The notes below the pieces were generated by a model. The model was not told the origin of the DNA, ran no database searches, and worked only from the letters and a program-made list of their open reading frames with translations. A stretch of DNA of 64,000 nt, taken from positions 14,859,578-14,923,577 of the forward strand of contig NC_086378.1 in NCBI RefSeq assembly GCF_036588685.1, given 5' to 3'. Origin of the DNA: Mytilus trossulus. Taxonomy: Eukaryota > Mollusca > Bivalvia > Mytilida > Mytilidae. A program made the position numbers and the translations under genes. Position 1 is the stretch's first letter. Every line of letters begins with the position of its first letter. Shown here in pieces: positions 10,050-21,169 of the stretch.

Positions 10050-12903
10050 AGGAAATGTATATCCAATATGTAGGTGAAGTTTGGATATTGCAGTTAAGGT
10101 GGAAGAAATGTATATCCAATATGTAGGTGAAGTTTGGATATTGCAGTTAAGGTGGAAGAAATGTATATCCAATATGTAGGTGAAGTTTGAATATTGCAGT
10201 TAAGGTGGAAGAAATGTATATCCAATATGTAGGTGAAGTTTGGATATTGCAGTTAAGGTGGAAGAAATGTATATCCAATATGTAGGTGAAGTTTGGATAT
10301 TGCAGTTAAGGTGGAAGAAATGTATATCCAATATGTAGGTGAAGTTTGGATATTGCAGTTAAGGTGGAAGAAATGTATATCCAATATGTAGGTGAAGTTT
10401 GGATATTGCAGTTAAGGTGGAAGAAATGTATATCCAATATGTAGGTGAAGTTTGGATATTGCAGTTAAGGTGGAAGAAATGTATATCCAATATGTAGGTG
10501 AAGTTTGGATATTGCAGTTAAGGTGGAAGAAATGTATATCCAATATGTAGGTGAAGTTTGGATATTGCAGTTAAGGTGGAAGAAATGTATATCCAATATG
10601 TAGGTGAAGTTTGGATATTGCAGTTAAGGTGGAAGAAATGTATATCCAATACGTAGGTGAAGTTTGGATATTGCAGTTAAGGTGGAAGAAATGTATATCC
10701 AATACGTAGGTGAAGTTTGGATATTGCAGTTAAGGTGGAAGAAATGTATATCCAATACGTAGGTGAAGTTTGGATATTGCAGTTAAGGTGGAAGAAATGT
10801 ATATCCAATACGTAGGTGAAGTTTGGATATTGCAGTTAAGGTGGAAGAAATGTATATCCAATACGTAGGTGAAGTTTGGATATTGCAGTTAAGGTGGAAG
10901 AAATGTATATCCAATACGTAGGTGAAGTTTGGATATTGCAGTTAAGGTGGAAGAAATGTATATCCAATACGTAGGTGAAGTTTGGATATTGCAGTTAAGG
11001 TGGAAGAAATGTATATCCAATATGTAGGTGAAGTTTGGATATTGCAGTTAAGGTGGAAGAAATGTATATCCAATATGTAGGTGAAGTTTGGATATTGCAG
11101 TTAAGGTGGAAGAAATGTATATCCAATATGTAGGTGAAGTTTGGATATTGCAGTTAAGGTGGAAGAAATGTATATCCAATATGTAGGTGAAGTTTGAATA
11201 TTGCAGTTAAGGTGGAAGAAATGTATATCCAATATGTAGGTGAAGTTTGGATATTGCAGTTAAGGTGGAAGAAATGTATATCCAATATGTAGGTGAAGTT
11301 TGGATATTGCAGTTAAGGTGGAAGAAATGTATATCCAATATGTAGGTGAAGTTTGGATATTGCAGTTAAGGTGGAAGAAATGTATATCCAATATGTAGGT
11401 GAAGTTTGGATATTGCAGTTAAGGTGGAAGAAATGTATATCCAATATGTAGGTGAAGTTTGGATATTGCAGTTAAGGTGGAAGAAATGTATATCCAATAT
11501 GTAGGTGAAGTTTGGATATTGCAGTTAAGGTGGAAGAAATGTATATCCAATACGTAGGTGAAGTTTGAATATTGCAGTTAAGGTGGAAGAAATGTATATC
11601 CAATACGTAGGTGAAGTTTGGATATTGCAGTTAAGGTGGAAGAAATGTATATCCAATACGTAGGTGAAGTTTGGATATTGCAGTTAAGGTGGAAGAAATG
11701 TATATCCAATACGTAGGTGAAGTTTGGATATTGCAGTTAAGGTGGAAGAAATGTATATCCAATATGTAGGTGAAGTTTGGATATTGCAGTTAAGGTGGAA
11801 GAAATGTATATCCAATATGTAGGTGAAGTTTGGATATTGCAGTTAAGGTGGAAGAAATGTATATCCAATATGTAGGTGAAGTTTGGATATTGCAGTTAAG
11901 GTGGAAGAAATGTATATCCAATATGTAGGTGAAGTTTGAATATTGCAGTTAAGGTGGAAGAAATGTATATCCAATATGTAGGTGAAGTTTGGATATTGCA
12001 GTTAAGGTGGAAGAAATGTATATCCAATATGTAGGTGAAGTTTGGATATTGCAGTTAAGGTGGAAGAAATGTATATCCAATATGTAGGTGAAGTTTGGAT
12101 ATTGCAGTTAAGGTGGAAGAAATGTATATCCAATATGTAGGTGAAGTTTGGATATTGCAGTTAAGGTGGAAGAAATGTATATCCAATACGTAGGTGAAGT
12201 TTGAATATTGCAGTTAAGGTGGAAGAAATGTATATCCAATACGTAGGTGAAGTTTGGATATTGCAGTTAAGGTGGAAGAAATGTATATCCAATACGTAGG
12301 TGAAGTTTGGATATTGCAGTTAAGGTGGAAGAAATGTATATCCAATATGTAGGTGAAGTTTGGATATTGCAGTTAAGGTGGAAGAAATGTATATCCAATA
12401 TGTAGGTGAAGTTTGGATATTGCAGTTAAGGTGGAAGAAATGTATATCCAATATGTAGGTGAAGTTTGGATATTGCAGTTAAGGTGGAAGAAATGTATAT
12501 CCAATATGTAGGTGAAGTTTGGATATTGCAGTTAAGGTGGAGGAAATGTATATCCAATATGTAGGTGAAGTTTGGATATTGCAGTTAAGGTGGAAGAAAT
12601 GTATATCCAATATGTAGGTGAAGTTTGGATATTGCAGTTAAGGTGGAAGAAATGTATATCCAATATGTAGGTGAAGTTTGGATATTGCAGTTAAGGTGGA
12701 AGAAATGTATATCCAATATGTAGGTGAAGTTTGGATATTGCAGTTAAGGTGGAGGAAATGTATATCCAATATGTAGGTGAAGTTTGGATATTGCAGTTAA
12801 GGTGGAGGAAATGTATATCCAATATGTAGGTGAAGTTTGGATATTGCAGTTAAGGTGGAGGAAATGTATATCCAATATGTAGGTGAAGTTTGGATATTGG
12901 AGC
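10050..12903. repeat. Minisatellite: about 54 copies of a 53-bp unit
   Basis: The unit reads GAAATGTATATCCAATATG, then TAGGTGAAGTTTGGATATTG, then CAGTTAAGGTGGAA, and repeats every 53 bases with very few differences. Only three common point variants are seen: ATATGTA or ATACGTA, TTTGGAT or TTTGAAT, and GGAAGAAAT or GGAGGAAAT. Each unit holds an inverted pair ATATCCAA..TTGGATAT (8-bp stem, 14-base loop). The last copy decays at about 12890. No long frame crosses the array on either strand because 53 is not a multiple of three and stops occur. The homogeneity implies recent expansion. Confidence 0.97.
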
Positions 12904-13281
12904 TATGATGGAGGAAATTAATAATTTCCAAAATTGAAGTCGTCTCGTAAGTTATAGAATCTGGTACTGAGATGACCACGTATGTCACATTTGAGGTACA
13001 AGTCTAAAATTAGACAGATGAAGCCCTGTCTGTTAATTTCTATTTCTGGAGGATAAATTAATGGAAACCAATAAGAAAAAAATGAATTGTTAAAGGAAAT
13101 TTATAACATCCTTAATATATCTGAATGTAATATTAAAGGACCAGGGGTCATTGCTATTCTAGTTTTTGACAAGTGTCTAAAGGAACTCCGACTTATTTGA
13201 AAATAAGATGATTTTGCAGAGGATAGGTGCACTGTTCGTTCCCATAGGAATGTCGACAAATTGTTGCAAAAGTCTACCTCC

Positions 13282-13627
13282 AAAGGAGTATGTTCAGTAA
13301 GACCCCTTTTTGGCCCCAAAATATAGCAGTTTTAGAACTTGTAAAAATGTAATCTTTAAGCTACATTTTGGAAAGTAAAATGCTTCTGCTACATAAATAT
13401 GAGCTGTTTTTTGACAATACAATACACAAATATCTCGTTCTAGCATCAATAAGTCATGCTAAATTACTAAAATCTTCAAAATTTTAGCATTTTGGTTAAT
13501 TTTAGGACGGTTTCCGTCTAAAATGAAAGTGGCCGCATTCGTGTTCATTCATAATATTGAAATGCAAGTTGTATTTGATGACAAATTATATATATTATAC
13601 ATTTCAATAGCACAGTGGTGGACCCTG
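13282..13627. mobile_element. Truncated left half of a fold-back element
   Basis: It begins AAAGGAGTATGTTCAGTAAG and continues through AATGAAAGTGGCCGCATTCG, paralleling the left half of the complete copy that starts at 13628. The right half is missing. The two copies lie head to tail. Confidence 0.65.
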
Positions 13628-14199
13628 AAAGGAGTAGGTCCAGTAAGACCTCTTTTTTGCCCCAAAATGTAGCAATTTTACAAAATTGTTAAAATATAAT
13701 CTTTAAGTTATTTATTGGACAGTAGAATGCTTCTGCTGCATAAATAAAGGCTGTTTTTGACAATACAATTGATTATGCACCATTAAGTCATGCTAAATTA
13801 CTGAAATCTTCACACAATTCTAGCATTTTAGTTGACTTTTAGACGGTGTTCTTGTAAAACGAAAGTGGCCGCATTCGTGTTCATTCTACATATTGAAATG
13901 TAAGTCGTATTTCGTGATAATACACAACATATATAAAGGTTTAGGATGAACACGGATGCGGCAACTTTCATTTTTGAGAAAAACCATCTGAAAAGTGACA
14001 CTCTTTGGTATACAGTATTTGATAGATTTTTCATATTTAAGCTTGAATTAGAGCGTTTTTAATGACTAAATCAGTTAAAATCTTTCACATAAACTAATTG
14101 AATCAATTGAAATAGACACTTAAGTGTTTAAAAAGTGTCCAAAACTTTCGTTAGATGAAATTTGAGGCCAAAATCGGCCCTTATCGGACCAACTCCTTT
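13628..14199. mobile_element. Fold-back (MITE-like) element, complete copy
   Basis: The ends are inverted: AAAGGAGTAGGTCCAGTAAG on the left and the complement of GGACCAACTCCTTT on the right. The inner halves also pair around AAAGTGGCCGCATTCGTG and GATGCGGCAACTTTCATTTT. A second full copy in opposite orientation lies at 57064-57655. No transposase and no clear target duplication are visible. Length is about 572 bp. Confidence 0.8.
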
Positions 14200-14640
14200 A
14201 ACACATGCCATATGTTTTCAATGAGAAAAGCCATCATTATACTATTAACTTTTTCCTCGGTTAATTATTTTCTACTACGAACAAAATATTTTGTATCGTA
14301 TCCCAAAGCGTATGTTACCATTCTTATATTGAAAAAGACGATTTTTCAATATTAAATTGTGAATGGTGTTATATTAAAAGAACAAAGGTTTGGTAAACAG
14401 CATTTTAACCTCCTTATTTAGTTTAGCACAATTATAAAACTGTAAAATAAGGCATCGAATTTTCCTTTTCTTTATTATCTTAATGACAATACGTTTTAAC
14501 ACGCATTAAAGCTGTCTGATCGGTTACTGTAGACGTAACTCAAAAAAAGAATGACAAAAGAAAAGTTAAATAGAGAACAAAACTACTAGAAGCTCTATCT
14601 AAACCTATTATGCACCAATTTATGTTTGCCAAAACATCAC
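14200..14640. other. 3' flank of the mucin-like gene
   Basis: No coding pattern was seen except the last exon starting at 14663 on the minus strand. A minus-strand AATAAA hexamer (TTTATT at 14471-14476) lies about 190 bases past the stop and could be its polyadenylation signal. Confidence 0.4.
14471..14476 (-). promoter_or_regulatory. Candidate polyadenylation signal (AATAAA)
   Basis: A canonical hexamer on the minus strand about 190 bases downstream of the stop of the mucin-like gene. Such hexamers are common in AT-rich DNA, so this is only positional support. Confidence 0.3.
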
Positions 14641-14662
14641 AAAGAGACGACAACAATGAAGT

Positions 14663-14964
14663 TTAAACAACTTGTTGTGTAGACGAGGGTGCCATGCTTC
14701 CTGATGCTTCATTTGTTTCCGTCGGTGCTATTTTATTGTCTGATCCAAATTTTCCACTCTTTTGTCTGGCCAATAAATATTTTAAAACAAAAATAGATGC
14801 TGCAATGGCGACCATAGCACCAATAATACCACCTACTATAGCTCCTGTGTTATTATTAGATGTAGGTGCAACCCGGATTGCGTCTACGGAGGAGGAGTTA
14901 TCAGATGGCGTCGACATAGATGTCATAGGCAACGTAGGTTCCGAAGTCACTGGTAACGTTGACA
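14663..14964 (-). CDS. Terminal exon: membrane helix and cytoplasmic tail
   Basis: The acceptor reads TTTTGTAG and the frame enters at phase 1. It encodes a Ser/Thr/Pro stalk, then a glycine-led hydrophobic helix (GAIVGGIIGAMVAIAASIFV), then KYLLARQ and a tail containing ETNEASGSMAPSST and ending QQVV. There is no tyrosine in the tail after the helix border. Helix and tail match the terminal exon at 37718-38043 in order and spacing (AI-GG, KY, ETN, SGS, ST). The opposite-strand frame of similar length (14694-14996) is a shadow. Confidence 0.8.
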
Positions 14965-17900
14965 CTACAAAATTAAATTTGAAATATCATTACTAGGTAT
15001 AATCTTGTCAAGAATTCATATATAAATATACATCAAATTTGTTTAAATGTACAAAAATAAGACTTTTGGCATTTACCTTATGGATGTCATACATGAGTTG
15101 ATTGTTTTACATGATAAAATAACCCCAATTCAAATAAAATACTATTCTATTTTAACCTGGGTTTGTTTTTCTCCTGGAACAATGACACTAGTGTTTCAAG
15201 CAACTAATCATTTAAAGTCATTGATGCAAAAAGAAAAAGACGGACAAACTATTTTTAAACATCTTTCGGATTTAAAAAAATCCTTGATAAACGCAGTGTT
15301 AAATGTTTAGAAGAAATTAAATACACAATTTAACATTATTTTTTAGAATTACCTAAATGAGTAGTAGTGGTATCCTCAATAGTAGATTCTTTCGTTTTCA
15401 TACCAAGTGTCGTTGCATCATATTTAGTTGTTCTTTCACTGGTTGTTGTTTCTTCTGTCATTGTAGTGTCGTGACTAGTAGTTGTGACCGCTGTCGTCTC
15501 TGTTGTGAATACTTTGTTGTTTGTTGTTTCTGTTGTCATTTTGTCTGCTGTAGTAGTTTCAATTGTTGTTTCAGCCAATGCTGTCGTTGCTTCTGTGGTT
15601 TGCGCCTCTGAAATGATAGAAAATTATATTTCACCAACCCGTCTGAACCTACATCTATAGATTTTCTCTAAGATTTTTTTTCCAAATGTTCATACACATA
15701 AAATTGAGAATGGAAATGGGAAATATGTCAAGGGGACAACAACCCGATCAAAGACCAGATAACAGCCTAATATCATCAATGGTTCAACGAGGAAATCCCG
15801 CGACCGGAGATAGGCATAAACTGTCCCCTAAATTAAAAGTGTACTACTCAAGAGAAAATGGGCTAGTTATGATTCTTCATGATAAGTTATCAATTTTGTT
15901 CGCTTTTAACCTGCAAAATTCGCTTCTACTTAAAAGAGTTTTGTTACATTGAAAGTTGAAAAAAAAGAATGTCTGCAGGACATGAACTCCAAAAAGTTTA
16001 CAACAAAAAACATTTTTAAAAAGTTATACGAGTAACCGAAACACATCATATATTAATGTAAATCATCGCTTTAGAAATGTAGATGGCGGTCTAAATTAAA
16101 ATCCATAGAATGTTTTATAAACATTTCAAAATGGGGTTTATATAAATGTATAAATCTCCGGGATTTTGTATCGATTATGCATGGATAAAAAGGAAACTAC
16201 ACCACATAATTTAAGAATAGACTATGAGAAGATAGATATAATAATATTCTTTCAGATAAGAAAAAAAGATGAAATGAGGCCATCGGACTCGTTTTCTTGC
16301 TACAAATAAAAAAAGGTAAATTCATAACACATTCTATTATCAAAATTACTTTTTATGTCTTATCTCCCCTGATTTGGCAAATTTAGAAAAGTGAATCAAA
16401 ACAAAACATCTATTTTTTGTTGTTTATAATTGCATTGGCTGTATGTTTCATTATAATATGTTGGTCTGATTGGCTACACTGCAATTTCGTGTTATTCCTT
16501 AATAAATTGCATTACACAATAAAATTTATCATTTATGATAAGTCCCACAATAAAATGCACAGATAAATTTAATAAAAGCTAGATAAGAATTGTGTTTTCA
16601 TGATTCTTGGTAAAAATGGAACTATAAGTATTGAATGCTTCTTTTAGTAACTTCATATGGTTGTAAAAAGGTGGACTGTGCGCTTCCGCGCTTCATACAA
16701 AGTGTACTTCGGTCAACGATTTTGCATTCATATGAAGTTACAAAAAAGAAGCATTCAAATCTTAAGGAAAATTCAACTGTAAATATAACAAAACGCGAAA
16801 TTTTGTTTATAGCCACGAAAAGTCTTACACATTAATTACATACTACTCTCGAAACTTTTCAAAATCCAAGACGAAGGACGAAAGACTAGCCACCTTAGTA
16901 TGATGTTTGAATACGTTCAACATTAGAAAATGTATGTACTGCTAATTTCACATGGAAACATTTATACAAAATATTTTCCGATATTGTAAAATAGGTTTGC
17001 CAACTGTAACAACACTCAGTTTAAAAAAAAGTCTCTGATTTAAAAAAAAAATACTAAGTCTTTTCTACCTCAGGATGAGATTACCTTAGAAGTATTTGGC
17101 AAAACGTTTAGGATATTTTGTCCTCAATGATCTTCAACTTCGTACTTTATTTTGCCTTTTTTATATGTTTTAATTCGCGTGTCAGTGATGAGACTTTTGT
17201 TGATCATACGTGCGTCTGGCGCAAACAAATATGAAATTTCAATCCTGGTATTTGTGATGAGTTTTTGTTTTTGTTTTATCAAATCTCATCCCAATTAATT
17301 TCCAACTTGATTTCGAAGCCGGACCTTATTAAAATACATCGGAATTAAATGGAAATTCATTGAATACTATTTTGCAAATGTTGATATACATGTACGTGGT
17401 ATTTGAAAATCAAAGCATACACAAACAACACCATGGCCAAACCAAACCAAAAGGAAAATGAAAATTAGCTACTGATCATCAAAATAGTACATATACACTA
17501 TTATATTGATTATAATCTAAATTTAAACGGGATAAACTTAGGTGGCATTGTGTAAGCAGTGACACATATTTCCGAATAACCAAGCAATTTATGTGATGGC
17601 AACTTATTTTTTAAAAATTAGAACTCTTACTCTCAGTCTTTGTAAGAAACATAAGCTGTTTGTATAGACTGAAAAATGGCATTCCATACGAATGTTTTGC
17701 TAAACAGCGATTTCAATTCTACTAACAAAAAACGAACCAATTTACAAGCTCTGATAACCTGAATTTGTTTGTACGTGAAAAGTGGATTGAGTTGTTATTT
17801 TTGAGTAATATTGGTGGGAAATCTGAATAATTAGTTCGCCATTCGTTTTTACACATTAACTCGATTAAACATTCCAAAATGAAGAGAACCTGAAAATGCA

Positions 17901-18795
17901 AGATAAAAGGCTATATACACATGCTAACTAAAAAAAACTAAAGCCACAAATTCCTTGCAGAAAAGATACTGGTTAAATATAGTTGCATATATCTACAAGA
18001 CAAGAAGAGTACCTAAACTACTTGTGCTTCTATATATAGTATTGGCTGCAGTTATTTTCAGAGTTACATCATTGCTTGTGGATACTAGTGGGTCTAATAT
18101 ATTTTGTGTGGTTGTTTCATCTCTTGTTGTTATTCCATATGTTGTTGTTGTCTCATCTCTTGTTGTTATTTCGGCTTGTGTTGTTGTATCCTCCCTTGTT
18201 GTTGCTTCAAATCGTGCTGTTGATTTTTCTGATGTTGTCGATTCATAATGTGTTGTTTGGTCCTCTTGAGTTGTAGCTTCATTTTTTGTTGTTAATTCAT
18301 CACGAATTGTAGCTTCATTTTGTGTTGTTGGTGACTCTTTTGTGGTTGATTCTTCGCCTGTTGTAACCTGCTGAAATGTTGATTTTTCACTTGTTGTAAG
18401 TTCATTTTGTGTAGTAAATTCTTGAGTTGTGGCGTAATTTTGTGTTGTTGCGTCATTTTGTGTTGTAGATTCTTCAGCTGTTGTTGCATATTGTTCCGTA
18501 GATGTTTCGAATATATTTGTTGTCATAGATTGACTCATTGTGGTGTATTGTTGTTCCGTTGTCAGTTCGTCTGTGACAGTAGTCGATTCAAATGTTATAG
18601 GAAATGTCACAGGCTCATTTGTCGTTGAAACTTCAAAATACATCGTGTTATCCGTAGTTACAAAGTTTGTTGTTGCGTCACTTATCATTAACAGGTTTTG
18701 TGTTGTCTGCGATTCAGATATATCTGTTACGTCGTGAAAGGTTGAATATTCAGTGCTGACAGATTCAGTTGTATCTGCTTCAGTAGTCAATGATT
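14663..18795 (-). CDS. Mucin-like Thr-rich membrane protein gene, 3' exons only
   Basis: Three exons joined by phase-1 introns can be read: 18795-18013, 15607-15353 and 14964-14663. Together they encode about 445 residues: a Thr-rich, O-glycosylation-type ectodomain, one membrane helix and a short cytoplasmic tail. The Thr region has loose units of about seven residues built on TTQ and TTxE. No start codon or signal-peptide exon was found upstream, so the 5' part is missing from this model. It could be further upstream, or these exons could be an alternative 3' end of the Ig-domain gene at 37718-46755, whose introns are also all phase 1. The helix and tail resemble that gene's last exon. Function is unknown; a cell-surface or mucosal role is inferred from composition only. 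Confidence 0.7.
15353..15607 (-). CDS. Internal exon, Thr-rich stalk
   Basis: The exon is bounded by acceptor ATTTCAG and donor GTAATT, is 255 bases long (85 codons) and is phase 1 on both sides, so it can be skipped without breaking the frame. It encodes residues such as EAQTTEATTALAETTIETTT, almost all Thr, Glu, Ala and Ser, typical of mucin-type O-glycosylated stalks. No cysteine is present. Confidence 0.75.
15700..15810 (+). repeat. Dispersed mussel-type repeat, 'TTGAGAATGGAAATGGG' family
   Basis: It contains ATTGAGAATGGAAATGGGAA, then GTCAAGGGGACAACAACCCG, then ACCAGATAACAGC. A related copy with an opposed second half is at 27095-27290. It lies in the intron between the two Thr-rich exons. 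Confidence 0.65.
15953..16620. other. Intron sequence, nothing recognised
   Basis: AT-rich sequence between the Thr-rich exons with no exon-like frame. Confidence 0.4.
16631..16758. repeat. Fold-back repeat with 29-30 bp arms
   Basis: The left arm runs from TTGAATGCTTCTTTT to AACTTCATATG (16631-16659). The right arm is its near-perfect complement (CATATGAAGTTAC to GAAGCATTCAA, 16729-16758). The 69-base centre contains GCGCTTCCGCGCTTC. Open frames on both strands here come from this symmetry and are not genes. It is probably a small MITE. Confidence 0.8.
17060..17265 (+). repeat. Dispersed mussel-type repeat, 'GCGTCTGGCG' family
   Basis: It contains GATTACCTTAGAAGTATTTG, then TTCAACTTCGTACTTTATTT, then GTGCGTCTGGCGCAAA and TCCTGGTATTTG. 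Longer relatives are at 35735-36120 (same orientation) and 20270-20385 (reverse). Confidence 0.65.
17266..18012. other. Intron sequence, nothing recognised
   Basis: No exon-like frame was seen between the dispersed repeat and the large Thr-rich exon. Confidence 0.4.
18013..18795 (-). CDS. Large Thr-rich mucin-like exon
   Basis: The exon is 783 bases (261 codons) with acceptor CTTTTCAG, donor GTACTC and phase 1 at both ends. It encodes a mucin-like stretch with degenerate units such as TTQNDATTQNYATTQEFTTQ, also rich in Glu, Ser and Gln and lacking cysteine. It should be heavily O-glycosylated and extended. The internal periodicity gives several long open frames on both strands (Val/Leu/Cys-rich on the plus strand), which are shadows. 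The donor is weaker than the consensus, so the 3' edge is the least certain point. Confidence 0.75.
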
Positions 18796-18809
18796 CTGAA
18801 AAGATCATT

Positions 18810-20265
18810 CACCCAACAAGGATTGGGTATTGTTATTAGTTGTTAGAAATGAGATACACAAAAAGTTATTATTAGTATGTTAGTAAGTTAATTTCAAACC
18901 ATCAGAACATATCTTTGACACCATGATTGATTCAATTTTTAAGAATTAAAAAGAAGTATAGTTGTTTCTAATATAATATTTCTGTTTTATTCCCTTGCCT
19001 TTCGGTTAACAAGGAAACACACATACATTTACTTTAAGCCACATTTTCATCCCTATCGGTACGTTTTGTTTTGTTAACGTAAACACTAGCGACAATCCAT
19101 TAGGATTGTTTATGCAAAATGTTTGTCTTAGTATCACTTTATTTTATGCATTAGTGCTTGTTTTTCATGCTTATAAGAGACAAAATCGGTAAGTCTTTAA
19201 CCATGAATGTGTTATTCAATTTAAACAAAATCAATTGAAGCGGCTCTATACCAATTTAGTACGAATTTGTTTAAACAAATTGTTTTAGATTGGCGTAATT
19301 CGAAGGCTGTGTTCCTTTACTACTTCGCAACTTTGCAGTATGACAAGAAACGAAAAGCGTGTATTATCACTGACGAATAGCATTAAATTATGTCATGTTG
19401 CTATTGTTTTTATTTCAATAAAAAAAAAATTTTCATTTTTTTCTTATATGAATGGAAACCATCCATATTTGAACTGTTTTCTTCAAACAATATAACCTTA
19501 CCATATCAGATATTAAGCAGCAAAAAATCAATCAATCAATTATTCGTAAGAGATCCTTGGATATCATCCATCAAAACAGTCAGTAGCTTTGAATTAATTT
19601 CTTTGATAATGATAAATGTCTTCATATTTTGTGATTTTTAGCTTAAATCCTTTTTAGTTTTCTCTCAATAAGTTTTATACTTTGTTTTAAAGTCCTTTTA
19701 TTCGTGACTAATAATGATATTGCAAGACATTTCATTTTGTAAGAAACTACAAAATGGTATATATATACTCGATGTTGAAAAATTAAACTCTAACACAAAA
19801 TAGATTTACATATTTCTATTGCCTGTGTTTAAGATAGATGGTGGACAGAATTAAAAACAACAATAGTATACCGCTATTATTCAAATAAAGGTACATTCAA
19901 ACTCAAATCAATATTATGTTTGAACCATAGTGCTAATGTCAATGTATATTTGTTCTTTATAAAATATGTTCCTTAGATATTTTTTTTACAAAAGTAGAAT
20001 AAGAATATTCTATAGCATATATTTTCGTGAGATATAAATATAATAGAATTTACAATATATCTTTCATTTGGACCACTAAAAGGGGAAAGATATCGCAGCA
20101 ACGAAATATATACAGACGAAAGAGAAGGAAGATCAACTGCAAGTAAACGGGGTTACTTCCGTACCCAGAATTAGGATTCAAAACAATGTATACCTGGTAT
20201 GTTAAATCTTTGCATTTTCGAAATTAATAGTGACCGATCTTTTGTCGTAACGGAGTGTTAAAAGG
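18810..20265. other. Stretch upstream of the Thr-rich exons, no exon recognised
   Basis: I looked on the minus strand for a signal-peptide exon ending in phase 1 before a GT donor and found none convincing. The rest is AT-rich. Confidence 0.4.
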
Positions 20266-20269
20266 TTAT

Positions 20270-20385
20270 CAAAGGTACGAGGATTATAATTTAGTACGCC
20301 AAACGCGCGTTTATTAAATCTACATTAGACTCATCAGTGACGTTCATATAAAAAAAGTTATAAAGCCAAACAAGTGTTAACTCTG
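20270..20385 (-). repeat. Dispersed mussel-type repeat, 'GCGTCTGGCG' family, reverse
   Basis: It contains AGGATTATAATTTAGTACGC, then CAAACGCGCGTTT, then AGACTCATCAGTGACG, which is the reverse of the segment at 36035-36110. Confidence 0.65.
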
Positions 20386-20389
20386 ACAA

Positions 20390-21040
20390 CTAATCAACCA
20401 TTTGTAAAAGCGGAACTGTGAAATAATATTTCGTTATTAGCAGCCTGTTTGGTTATATACTATTATAAAACTAAATCTAGATCCCCTCTCATGTATTATT
20501 GGTTTGCATGTTAAAAATTAGGTATTATGCTCATTTGAACTTCACTTTTATCATTCGCTGTAGATGGGCTACACATAGTTAGCTATTAAAACAGTATGTC
20601 AACATTGTTTAAGGAATCTACGGAGCCAAAGGAAAGATCCATTTAGGTCATTTATTTAGCATACAAATAAAATCATTCTTATACAAGTAAAACTTTGATT
20701 TCATTATTTTTTAATCAATGACATGATATCAAACATATATAGAAAATTCGTCGTTTTACGATTGCGTGTGCTTGCCTGCATTTTTCTATAATTATATTTA
20801 TGATGATATAAAATAGTATAATCGTCAATTCTTCAGAGGTCATAACCAATGTTAATTCGATGGTAAAGTCGAAAATTCATTAAAAAAAACCGCTGAAAAT
20901 ATTATTCCGAAAAGCGGTATACCACTGTTGCCTTAAATTACTAATACATGCATTGTAAATTGAATGTATGTTTTCCTCTTTTTAATTGGATATACATGAA
21001 AATTGATAAAAATCAAAAATGAGAATTTGATACACAGCAA
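20390..21040. other. Stretch without a recognised feature
   Basis: AT-rich; no coding pattern or repeat family recognised. Confidence 0.4.
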
Positions 21041-21044
21041 TATA

Positions 21045-21165
21045 AAAAAGAAGATGTGGTTTGATTGCCAATAAGACAACTATCCACAAAAGACCAAAAT
21101 GACACAAACATTAACAATTATAGGTCGCCGTACGGCCTTCAATGCCCATTACTTTAACATCTAAA
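21045..21165 (+). repeat. Dispersed mussel-type repeat, 'GCCAATGAGACAACT' family
   Basis: It contains GATGTGGTTTGATTGCCAAT, then AAGACAACTATCCACAAAAG, then ATAGGTCGCCGTACGGCCTT. It is the forward counterpart of the reverse copy at 48480-48625. Confidence 0.75.
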
Positions 21166-21169
21166 GTCC

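Noticed and set aside
10050..12903. CRISPR-like regular array
   Set aside because: There are no unique spacers: the whole 53-bp period is repeated, and the genome is eukaryotic. It is a minisatellite.
15357..15611. Cys/Phe-rich 84-codon plus-strand frame
   Set aside because: It is the shadow of the Thr-rich exon on the other strand.
17955..18628. Val/Leu/Cys-rich plus-strand frames opposite the Thr-rich exon
   Set aside because: They are the complement of the Thr-codon repeats. The minus-strand frame has matched splice sites and phase.
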